64,000 nucleotides of DNA from Linnemannia hyalina (taxonomy: Eukaryota; Mortierellomycota; Mortierellomycetes; Mortierellales; Mortierellaceae), in NCBI GenBank assembly GCA_019671135.1, contig JAHRHY010000008.1:744001-808000 (forward strand), given 5' to 3'. Positions 10,297-19,697 of the stretch are shown piece after piece. The notes beneath the pieces are model-generated. The model did not search any database. It saw nothing but the letters and a program-made list of their open reading frames with translations, and was not told the DNA's origin. Made by a program: the position numbers and the translations under genes. Position 1 is the first letter of the stretch. The number at the start of each line of letters is the position of its first letter.

Positions 10297-12320
10297 CGCA
10301 CCACTTTGTTGTGTCAACCATCTCTCTCATACCTCTCTCATCAACTCACTCAACTACCCCACTCTGTTCACGCTCACATCTTGTACTTCCACACCCGCTC
10401 CATTATTGCACCGCAACACTTATACGTCTAGAGATATGACACCATTCATTCTCGCTCTGCAATCTCCACTCTTCATATGTGTACTGCTTATTCGCCAGTT
10501 TCGCTCACCTCTTCCCTCCTTCTCTCTTTCTAGCTTGGAACAAATGAATAAACAAGAGGTCTAGATCGAATCAATGTGGGTCTAGCTTCGAGTGTCTACC
10601 AGAGACAGGACGTAACCACAATGTCATGAAATCAGGATGGGGATTATCAAAGGAACACTCAACTCTTTTTTTATTTCAGGCTATGTAGCAAAAACAGCTA
10701 GTAGCACGACTCGGTTTGAAATACCAACTGCAAAACGGAAACTACTTCTAACGCGTTTAATAATCTACGAAGGCGAGGAGAGTAGAATGAATAAGTTATG
10801 TTAACCTCTTCCAATCGGCCACTGATTGCAGTGCTCGACGACCGATGTGCCGTTGTTTTTCGAGTCTTGGGTGCGACCTTTCATCTCCAGTGCCAGTCGC
10901 AGTCTGCAATATAAAAATAATAAACAGATAACAAAATCCTGAAATCCTTTTGAAGGTCCTGCTGGAACAAGGACGGTGGCGAGAGCAAGTTGGTATCTTG
11001 AACCGATACTCTTAGTCGACTGCTTCTCGACACAGGATTCAAGAGGACGTCCTCAACCCCTCCTCATTCCGTTGTTTTTTTATGAATCAGAGAGGACCCG
11101 TAGCTCGATCCTTTGATATCTCGAACCCCAGCGGGTAGAACGAGTTGCTATTGAAAAATAGTACAATAAAGGTCAAAAACAGTGGCAACTCACGAGCTCG
11201 ACTTTGACCATCTTTGCTTGAATGAACTCGACAACAGATCTTGCACTAGCGGGATTTGTTACACGGAGAGTCATCACTGGGCGTGACCAAAGTGGCATCA
11301 GACCATGTAATCATCAAAAAAGCATGCGCAACTTATGAATCGTCGACGACGTTCTCTTCACAAGAAAAGTAACAATAACAGCAATGCGACAATGGTGCAT
11401 GCTTTTCCGAGTTGTTTACTGTGGTTTGCATCTTGTTTCTGGTTCGTGACACTTATCAGCTGCGTACTTGTCGCGTGTCGCGACACGCCCGGTTCTGACC
11501 GCTTTGCCTATTTGAATGAGCTGAACTCGCTTTCCTGACCAAATCACGCGTATGCATAACACATTGGCACGCGCTGTCTCCATCTCCCATAGTCGTTGCG
11601 CTTCCAGCTGCCAAACTCGGAATTTCCTGATCCCAATCCAATTGAACCGTCATATCATCCTGTTCTCTTCTTTCAACTCCAAAATCGTCCTGCTTGGCTC
11701 TCCTTGAACGGCGTCCACACATTTCCTAAAACGCTTTTAGTCCGATGCCTCGTATGCGAGGATAAGGCTATTTGAGAGCAGAAGGGAAAAGGAAGATCAA
11801 ACAAGGCACCCAAACGCATTGACCAAGTGCTCATTTCAAGCACAGTTCAACAACCTTTGAAACGACTTACTTGTACTGGCATTCTCTGCCTCGGTGCGCA
11901 AGGAAGGGGATATAAAAGAACGTCATAAAGAGAGGAAAAAGAGAAAAATGAAGGAAGTGCAAAAAAAGGGGAAGTGGAGGGGATAATAAAAAGAGACGTT
12001 TTACTGAAGTCTTGATAATTGTACCTTGACCCTATTTCGAAAAAAAAGAAGAAAGAGCCACTTCAATTCCATCCAGTTCCTTATACACCTGAGCCTCTCT
12101 GGTAATCCAAACCTAGGGACTCAGAGCCCTTTACAAGGGCAATGAATCATCTTAACAAACATCAGAGCAAAGACCCATCCCTCTAAGCAATGATTTATGA
12201 CTTATTTATTGTGTCACGTGCGCTTTCGTTAACCATTGTTGCACGTGATATGACATTGCTTGTGAATAAAATGGACAGAGAAATTGTTGGCGACATCAAG
12301 AAGTCGCTAAAGGCTCAAAT
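10297..12320. other. Intergenic region with one unassigned minus-strand ORF
   Basis: Apart from the weak spliced candidate at 10.8-11.3 kb, this stretch holds one 88-codon minus-strand ORF at 11722-11456 (Arg-rich start, MCGRRSRRAK). It could be the first exon of the same candidate, but no donor/acceptor pair keeps frame. The 11.9-12.05 kb segment is A/G-rich. Nothing else is recognised before the tRNA. Confidence 0.4.
11064..11298 (-). CDS. Possible small two-exon gene (62 aa), weak
   Basis: Two exons (11298-11194 and 11147-11064) join in phase 0 across a 46-base intron with a good donor (GTGAGT) and a TAG acceptor after a T/A-rich tract. The product would start MPLWSRPVMTLRVTNP and end SLIHKKTTE before TGA. 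A third possible exon lies at 10917-10798 on the same strand: it follows a TATTGCAG acceptor, stays open for 35 codons and ends in TAA. It may be the true 3' end of a longer gene. I do not recognise the protein and cannot exclude chance. Confidence 0.2.
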
Positions 12321-12392
12321 GCCCGCTTAGCTCATTGGTAGAGCGTCTGCCTAGTAAGCAGAAGGTAGCAGGTTCGATCCCTGCAGTGGGCA
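12321..12392 (+). tRNA. tRNA-Thr (anticodon AGT)
   Basis: The 72-base sequence folds as a full cloverleaf. The acceptor stem pairs GCCCGCT with AGTGGGC, including one G-U pair. The D-arm carries the A-box TTAGCTCATTGG. The anticodon stem TCTGC/GCAGA encloses the loop CTAGTAA, giving anticodon AGT (A34 would be read as inosine, decoding ACU/ACC). The T-arm has the B-box GGTTCGATCC. No intron is present, and CCA is not encoded, as usual in eukaryotes. A discriminator A follows. Confidence 0.95.
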
Positions 12393-12430
12393 CTTCTCTT
12401 AATCATTCTCAACTTCGGTTGAGTTTCTCC

Positions 12431-12441
12431 TTTTGTTTTTT
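12431..12441 (+). terminator. RNA polymerase III terminator of tRNA-Thr
   Basis: A run of four T, one G and six T lies about 40 bases after the tRNA. Pol III stops at T runs of four or more. No earlier run of that length lies between the tRNA and this site. Confidence 0.6.
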
Positions 12442-13786
12442 CTTCCTAGTGTTCGATAGATATGGTGTTTTTCATAACGGCATGCTCTTCCTCTTTTTTT
12501 ATCACCATGAACGCGCCTTTCTTCCTTTCTCGCTTTTATTTTGGCCCATTCATTGCGTAGGTATTCAATGCTGCATCTAAGTTCTCTCGAAAGTATGGAC
12601 TATGGAAGAAAAGGATAAGTAGGGGTGGAATCCGCCGATGAGAACTCGATGGATCCTGTCGTCGTATTTTGCCACAGTGGACAGACGCATTTTTGTTTTT
12701 TGTTGTTTACGGCCTATGCAACTCAAATCTATCGGTCAAACACTGTTGGGCACCATCAACTGACGGTAAAGACGGAGACCAGTAGCTGGATTGTTCACTG
12801 ATAGTTACAGCATGCGCCAGATGCGATCTAGCTTCACATAGTCGTTTGAGGACGCGTCCTTGTTTGTTCGTGAACGACCAGAGGAAGGTCCCTTATTCTT
12901 CTCTTCCTTACTAATCGTTGATGACATATTGACCCCCTTTTTTTTTGTTGTTGTCTTGTTTCCTACTAAGTTAGATCAGTTAGTAGTCTCATTGTTTGTT
13001 CGAGGGGGAATGCCTTTCCGCTATTTTTTTTGATCAGTTGTGGGTTGTGTAGTGTTCATTTTCGTCCATTTTTTTTTTTTTTGCTGCAAAGCTCGAAAGC
13101 ACAGCTCAAAACCACCAAACGAGGAGGGGAGAGAGATAGAAAAATAGGAGGGAAAGGAGGGGTGGGTGCACACTCTTCCTGAAAGATGACAACAAAGCCT
13201 TGAGAGAGCAACCAATAACACTGACAGAAACAATGATTACTGCATTATCATTATTTTTCCTTAGCTCCCTGCATGTCTTGAGGTGTTTCGAAACAACGTA
13301 CAATGGGCACGTTAGACCTGCATTAGCAGAAACAAAAATATTCATACACCCCCCATCGCCCAATGCGAAGGAGACGAGAGGGAGTGGGGGGAAGGAGGAG
13401 GGTGAGAAGAACGATTGCGATATGACGATTGATGATTTAGCAGCCGCCCTCAGTTCACACATATATATACCGAGTATCATGTACCCTTTCACAAATATAG
13501 ATCTATTGTTCTGATCGCGGCTTTACTTTCTCGCAACGGTCAAACAAACATTCGTATCGATTCAAATCCAAACTGAAAGCCCCAAAAACTCAACCATTCG
13601 TTTTGTAATTGTTTTTTTTTTATTCGAGAGACATCGGACAAACAAAAGAACGATATGTACAGAAGTAAAAAAAGAGGAAAAAAAAAATACTAGACGCGTT
13701 TCTCAAAAATAACTGCCGGTCTCACTTCAAATGACCGACGAAAAAGGCTGGGCAGGAACGACCGTTGATTTAGCACCAGATTCAGA
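12442..13786. other. Gene-free interval between tRNA-Thr and the low-complexity gene
   Basis: Only short overlapping frames on both strands occur, with A/T runs at 13.02-13.08 and 13.61-13.69 kb. The right end probably contains the 3' UTR of the following minus-strand gene. No RNA gene or repeat family was seen. Confidence 0.5.
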
Positions 13787-14863
13787 CTACTGCTGATGGT
13801 GATCTGCTGCTTTGTGTTCCACCCCACTAGCAGAGGGAGCAACGACAGGAGCGGTAGGCGCCTTATCTTCTCCACCACTAGCAGTGTTGGTACCAATGTT
13901 GCTCGCAATCACTGCCTCTCCCTTCGCCTTGTTACTGTTCTGATCTGCAAGTGTACCCGATGCAGCGGAAGTAGGGAGTGGGGGTGCAGAAGGCATGGGT
14001 GTCAAATCTGCAGGGTCGACGGCGTTAATGTGAGAGTTGATTGCAAACGCATCCGGGTGCACAATGCTGTTACTTCCGCCGTTGATGTTGTTATGAGTCG
14101 AAGGAGGAAGAGCGCCTCCATGGACGGTAGGATCCTCAGTCGCAGCCAAGACGGGTGTGGAAAGAGGGACACCAGGACCAGTTTCTGTAGCGGTTGTGGT
14201 CGAAGCCGAGACGGGTGCTGGCGCGGCAATAGTCGACAGTGCCGGGGCTGTAGGTGCTGGTGGTTGCTGCTGTGTAAGTGGCTCTGTGAGGACAGTCGAC
14301 ATCTCTGGTAGAGGGGTCGACTCTGGCTCGGGTTCCTTCATGGCTTCCAAAGACGCCTCAACTGCTGGCGTTGGTGCTGGAGCAGTAGCAAACACAGGAA
14401 GAGCTCCATTGTCGTTAGACGAAGGAGCAGTAGCAGTACCAGCAGCAGAAGGAAGAGCTGCTGGAGTAATAGGATCGAACGACCCGGCGGTAGCAGCGGC
14501 AATGATATCGTCAAGGCTAGGGTGCGACATGCTAGCAGAAGCCGGGAGCTGTTGCTGATGAGGCGGCTGGTTGCGACGCTCCTTTTCTGCAGTCGAATTC
14601 GAGGATGCGACGGGAGTGGGTGCAGGTACCGGGGGCATGGCTTGTTCTGTGTTCATATCCAGGTCGGGATCTAGATCCGTCTTTGCAAACTTGGTCACAG
14701 GCGAGGCATCCGCCGAGGCGGTCGTTCCACTTTTGCGCTTGAGTGGTGAAGTTGTTGTGTTTGTCGAGGTGGGTTGCTGCTGGTCCATTGCGGTAGGGGC
14801 ATTGGCGGCTGCAGTGTCCAAGCCGCCAGCCTGCTTGTTTACCCTGGAGCGTGTCGTAACCAT
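13787..14863 (-). CDS. Low-complexity Ala/Pro/Thr/Ser-rich protein, 358 aa
   Basis: One exon of 358 codons starts at an ATG and ends with TAG. Composition is dominated by Ala, Pro, Thr and Ser, with few aromatic residues and no Cys. The N-terminus is basic (MVTTRSRVNKQ) and a short basic patch PLKRKSG near residue 40 could serve as a nuclear localisation signal. One short hydrophobic helix (LDDIIAAATAG, about residues 117-127) stands out. The protein is predicted to be largely disordered. A pyrimidine-rich promoter lies just upstream. It shares strand with the four-TM gene, 382 bases away. I do not recognise the family. The unbroken frame over 1.07 kb and normal start context favour a real gene. 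Confidence 0.65.
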   Translation of the reverse strand: MVTTRSRVNKQAGGLDTAAANAPTAMDQQQPTSTNTTTSPLKRKSGTTASADASPVTKFAKTDLDPDLDMNTEQAMPPVPAPTPVASSNSTAEKERRNQPPHQQQLPASASMSHPSLDDIIAAATAGSFDPITPAALPSAAGTATAPSSNDNGALPVFATAPAPTPAVEASLEAMKEPEPESTPLPEMSTVLTEPLTQQQPPAPTAPALSTIAAPAPVSASTTTATETGPGVPLSTPVLAATEDPTVHGGALPPSTHNNINGGSNSIVHPDAFAINSHINAVDPADLTPMPSAPPLPTSAASGTLADQNSNKAKGEAVIASNIGTNTASGGEDKAPTAPVVAPSASGVEHKAADHHQQ

Positions 14864-15245
14864 TTTTGAGGTGTATGTAGGTGAAGAGGAGGAAGAGGAG
14901 GAGGAGTGGCGAATGAAGAGAAAGACTGAGGGTTGGTTATTGTTTCGTTGGTGTGTTGTGGTGTGGGAGAGGGGTGTTGTGTGGGATTGGGAGGGATAAG
15001 AGTAAAGAAGAAAGGAGGCATTGCAGCGGTCGAGCCATTTTAATACTCCATGTCACGTGTAGCTACGTAATTAAAAATTGTAGACAGTTCCCCCGTCCAG
15101 TTGCGATCTACGGAAAGGAAGAGGAGCAAGCGCATGGGGCGTGTACGTAGTAGATGTTGTTGGTGCAAATCGAACAAATCGTTTTATTTCGTATGTACAG
15201 AAGGAGGGAGCAGCTCTCGTTTTGTGATTTCATCAATCTCTTCTT
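14864..15245 (-). promoter_or_regulatory. Upstream region of the low-complexity gene / 3' region of the four-TM gene
   Basis: A 382-base spacer between two minus-strand genes. Next to the ATG at 14863 the coding-strand sequence is strongly C/T-rich, like other fungal promoters in this window. The half near 15.2 kb should be the 3' UTR of the four-TM gene. No clear TATA element. Confidence 0.4.
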
Positions 15246-16268
15246 TTACTCCAAGGCAATCTGGCCCTGAGCGCCGTAGCGGGCGTAGAGGGTCACGCCC
15301 AAGGCCAAAACAGCAGACAGGACCCAGGAGACGTTGGAAAAAATGAAAGAGAGGCCGTAGTGGTGGTGGGCAAACATGGCCGACGTCTGGGTGACATGTG
15401 CAATCAAGGCCATGCACACAACCTGGAGTCCGGCTGCTCGTCGTAAACAAAGAAGATAATATTAATATCCCATGCCTAGCATACTTGATCCGATCAACTG
15501 AAATAATTCGCAGTAGACAAGTAAAGAAACGTACCAAAGATGCCGACGAGGCCAAGGATGTGCTTCCAGCCGGTAGCGATCCAGCGCTCACCGGTGTAGA
15601 GAACAGTGCTCAGGCCAGCAATGACCCAGAGGCCGACAAAAGCAGAGAAGATGGCGAAAACAGAGGCGACTCGCCACTCGGTGCAGAGGTTGACCCGGCG
15701 TCCGCTGTCCCTGTCCTGGTCACAGTCACCCCAGGACTTTTGGGGGAATCGACGGCAGTCATCCGTCAAGGTCGAGCACTTCTGGAAGAGACCGTAGTTT
15801 GCCTCTGTGTAGTATGGCTCAGGGCTCTTGTACTGCACCCTATGAGGTCAAAAGGTACAAGGGCGAGAGGGTTAGAAAGGTCAGTCGGTCGGTCAAGGTT
15901 TATGTGACTGCCTTGGCCTTTCTCTTGGAGCCCCGCTGCTGGTCAGTCAATTTCTCCTTGCGCCCATGGGAACGACGGGTGGAGTATGAGAACAAGCTCA
16001 TTCAAGACGAAGGACGCGCGTGTTGTGTAGGACAAGCTGGAGTGCAGTTTGTTGAAAAAAGTCCCTTGGCGGGCATCAGCCCATGAAAGGATGAGTTGAG
16101 GCAAACAAAACAACGGCCCCTGACACCAGCCAAAAGAGGCAAAAGGTTGGCAAGGACAAAAAAACCCAGCCAAACTTACCACTTGGGATCAAAGAGCGAG
16201 GCGAGCTGGAATCCAAAGGCGGCCAAAAAGACGGCCGTGGCGGCGATGTATGCGTTGCGGGTAGGCAT
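15246..16268 (-). CDS. Four-TM claudin/SUR7-like membrane protein, 193 aa
   Basis: Three exons (16268-16180, 15839-15535, 15433-15246) join in frame with good GTAAGT/GTACG donors. The middle exon uses the acceptor that restores the Trp codon split across the junction. Four hydrophobic segments are seen: residues about 6-25, 88-112, 124-148 and 162-186. The long loop between the first two holds five Cys (KCSTLTDDC, WGDC, VNLC among them) and aromatic residues, the layout of claudin/PMP22/SUR7-type tetraspans, where loop 1 is outside and disulphide-bonded. There is no cleavable signal; the first segment would act as signal anchor. It probably sits in the plasma membrane. In fungi such proteins mark cortical domains or fusion sites, but the specific role here is unknown. 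A claudin GLW-C-C motif is only loosely present. Confidence 0.8.
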
Positions 16269-17040
16269 GATTGTTTGAAGAGGTGTGTTGATGTAAGATG
16301 TGGGTGGGTGGATGGAGAGAGGGCGAATGAAAAAAAAAAGAAAAAAGTGCGGAGGTGTGGTAAAAAAATAAAAATTTAGCTGGGTCAGTGAGCGGTTTTT
16401 ATGGTCGGTTGTTTGTGTGAGACGAACGCGCTGTGGGTTGGCCGCATGAATGTTTCTTTCTCCCTTTTTTGAGCTAAATGGTCACGTTTGCATCCCTTTT
16501 CCGGCAACCATCCACCGATAAGCTCCTCTTGCTGCCGCTGGAACCTGGTGTGGCCTAGCTAGTAATGACATCATCTTCCCGTCAGCTAGAGAGAGCGTCA
16601 GATCTTGCCAATATCATTCCTTCCTCGCTTGCTTGCCGCACGATAGGTCGCCACATGGTGATGTCAATGCCTCTACATCAAACCTGAAAATGCCGAGAAC
16701 AACGCGCACAACGGTAAATATGACTGCAAGTCGAGTTATTATGTTTTTAACGGGCTTTATTTGCATAGCTATCAGAAATCGATAAATATGAAAAAAGAGC
16801 GGGTTAGAAGCGGGTGCGCAAAGTAGAGAGGAGGGGTGAGAAATAAGGGCAAAGGCGAGAGAAAGGGAGAGAGAGAGGAGTGGAAAGAGGTGGTAATAAA
16901 CGAGAACAATGGTATCGGGGCCATTTAAAAGAGAAAAAAAGTACAAGTAGTAATAAACAAAAAAGAAAAGGAAAAAAAAGACAAAAAGACTAAAAAAGCG
17001 AGAAGGAAGGGAACAAAGACTGTCGGTTCAGGCCGTTCTG
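16269..17040. other. Intergenic: promoter of the four-TM gene and 3' flank of the cyclin gene
   Basis: The 16.27-16.4 kb part is the promoter side of the four-TM gene. The 16.85-17.03 kb part is A/G-rich on the + strand and should hold the 3' UTR of the cyclin gene. No coding frame with features of a real protein. Confidence 0.45.
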
Positions 17041-19230
17041 TTAGTTGCTGTGTACAGGAGCCTGAAGGTGTTGATGGATCCATTCACGGACAAAGATCGA
17101 GGCCTTCATGAAGCGCTTGGTCGAGTACTTCTTGAAGATGAAGGTCTCTTCTGAGAGATTCTTCAGGACTTCCACCATCAATTCCATGCAGGTGAGGAGT
17201 TGTGGTTCTGTGTATCCAGAGTAGTGTGCTAGGTTGACAGTCCAGTCCTCGTGACCCATCATCTTCCTTGCCAGACAGAGCGCAGCTGCAGAGATCAGCG
17301 ATGGTTGGTAAGGCAAAAAAATGTGGTCCAACAGTGGGACCTCCATGAGGTATTTCGCCACCGTGCGCGAGTGAATGTCATAGTTGTCGGCCTTGGAGAT
17401 CCTGCGCAAGAAGTTCATGGGGCTGGGGTAGCACAGCTTAAAGCTCAGAGCCTGAAGCATGTACCGCTCTGCCTTCAAAATCTCCTTGTCAGTGAATCCG
17501 CCATCCGTCATGTAAATAAAGTTCTGGACCGACGGTGCCATCACCTCCTCGTACTTGGCTGCAATGAACAGCGCCGTCACGCCCACCAGCTGAAGCTTCA
17601 CCAGCGAGACACCGCGTGAAGAGAGGAAGCGATCGATGATATTGACGGCGAGGAAAAGTGTTTCTGGTAGCAACTTGAACTTGTTGTGTACTTCTGCCAG
17701 CCAATCCACCAGTACGCTCCTCATCTTCCATGCCAGTTCCATTTGTGTCTCCATGTACTGTGGGTCAGGCATAGTCTCGTTCTAGGAAAGCCAAAAAAAA
17801 ACAATAACAAACAAAACGATGAGTGTCAGATCTTTCTTCGCTACGCGCAAAAAAATTAATTACTTGAACAATTAATATCAACAACACGAGTTCGAACATT
17901 GCCTGCATGCATTACCTCCAGAATCTGCATGTAGTTAAAGATATCGACCACATATTCCGACACCATCAATGGATCGCCTTCATCCTCTGCATCCAAATCG
18001 TCCCAGCCGAGAAGTTCTTCCCTTTTAGGCCTCTTCATTTCCTCTTCCGTCTCATGATTGCGTGCCAATTCCGCATCGTCATCGCATTCCAGCTTGTGCA
18101 TCACTCCGTGTAGTAGCGAGTCCTCTGCTGGCCGTTTTGCTGCAGTTCGCTCCAGCTTAACATGGTCAGGTTCGGACTTCACAGTCCGCAATTGATCATA
18201 CTCGATATGGCGCATGATATTCTGTAGAGACGACTTCGACCCAGTGCCGGGTTCCTTCTTGACAATAACATGTGGCTTTTCTTGTTGGTGGAGAGAGATT
18301 TTGTCCTGTTGGTTGGCGACGGGAATTCTCTCCTGCAATGGTTTCCTGGCTGCGCCCGAGGCAGGGACATATGTGGTGGTGTTGGATGATGATGTGGCTG
18401 AGATATGGTTTGATGTGGAGGAGGTTGAGGAGACGGAGGATGGGGCAGCAACAGATGTCCTTACGGGGACCATTGGGATACCATGTGTCTGGAGAGGCTG
18501 TTTCTTGGATGGAGGTCGCGAAGCCTTGCTGCCACTACTTCCACCATTCTAGATAACATTATCGTGTTTTTGTTTTCCAGGTACAGTTTGGACGTTAATA
18601 AATTTTGGACGTGGAAAAAAACATAAGCTCACTAAGCCGACACGCCAGGAAACATGAAATAAAATAATAACAATCAGTGAAGAAAGGGGGCGTGGAGTGT
18701 ACATGGGGAACAAGGAGCAATAGAAAGAGAAGGAGAGATATGTTTACCTCTTTATCGGACGCGCTTGGGTTGATGTTATTGTTGGAATTGTTTGTGTTGG
18801 AAGAAGACGAGACATGGACGATGGTCTTTTCGCCGAGGACACGCTTCCTTGTTGCTTGGATGGCGCCGGGGGCGGTCTGCCTGGGTCTGGACTGGACGGC
18901 GGAGAGGACATCCTTGACGTATGTGATGGGTTGGCTGGGTCCACTGGCCACGTTTTCGTTGTTCAGACGTCTTGCACCCATGGCAGGGCGAGATCGGGAA
19001 GTCTGTGGGATAGTGGGTGTAGTTGAATTCAATATGGGATTGTAATATGTGAGTGTGCGTGTCGTAGTAGTTGTTGTTATTTAGATGGGGCGAGTGTGTA
19101 TGTGTATTGATATTTTGGATTCAAGACAGAGAGGAGAATGAGTGGGGAGGATGGGGGGATGGATAGCTTGGCTGTTAGTATTGCTAGGAAGACGAGGATG
19201 AGAGAATAGACCTACGTTCTGCTGTGACAT
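17041..19230 (-). CDS. Canonical G2/M B-type cyclin, 547 aa
   Basis: Four exons (19230-19216, 19002-18748, 18548-17916, 17781-17041) join in phase 0. The first coding exon is 15 bases (MSQQN). I chose it because the next in-frame ATG lies inside exon 2 while a clean CACAG acceptor sits before TSRSRPAMGARRLNNEN. An alternative start is 18981. The N-terminal 300 residues are Ser/Thr-rich with no perfect KEN box. The pre-box SEYVVDIFNYMQILE is followed by MPDPQYM and the diagnostic cyclin-B helix MRSVLVDWLAEVHNKF, then ETLFLAVNIIDRFLS, KLQLVGVTALFIAAKYEE, and the C-terminal box ending with KYSTKRFMKASIFV. It should bind and activate CDK1 for mitotic entry. It converges with the divergent cyclin 6.7 kb away and is divergent from CNOT9. 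Confidence 0.95.
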
Positions 19231-19697
19231 GATGTGGACCCAGGGAGCATGGAACAACGAAAGGAGATAAAGAGAGAGGTAATGAGAGACGGGGCGTGCA
19301 AGAGCAAGGTGCACTGGGGGGAGTGTATGAGCTAAGAACACAGACTGTGGCAATGGGTACTAGGCACAAGGGACCAACACACATTTGCATCCTGAAAAAA
19401 ATAGCTGTTAAGGGTGGCGACAAACAAACAACTCTCCACTACTGTGACAGACATCGTAAGAAGTCCGCTCACTGTTGTGTGTGTGTGGCTATCAATCGCT
19501 CAATCATATCTTCAACTCCTTCAACGCCGCCACCACCACAAGTCAGCAACCACACTCACTCTTCCTACGCCACTCACACATATAACACACAAGGATACGA
19601 CGCATACCACCCTACTGACTATAGAACTGACGCACACTCAGCCAGCCTCGCATCACTTGAAGGAAGAACCAAGCCAAACAACAAAGGGGCCAAGGAG
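19231..19697. promoter_or_regulatory. Divergent intergenic promoter, cyclin B / CNOT9
   Basis: There are 467 bases between the cyclin start codon (minus) and the CNOT9 start codon (plus). The frame of CNOT9 stays open upstream through this region, so its start could lie earlier, but codon usage there is not coding-like. Pyrimidine-rich and CACACA-rich tracts (19.54-19.62 kb) are typical of fungal 5' regions. Confidence 0.45.

Noticed and set aside
11105..11150. GGTTCGA-like string on the minus strand as a tRNA B-box
   Set aside because: The final CC of the box is missing and no cloverleaf forms around it.
19296..19697. Extension of CNOT9 upstream to the in-frame ATG at 19353
   Set aside because: The extra sequence is not protein-like, overlaps the divergent promoter, and the family does not have it; open frame judged accidental.
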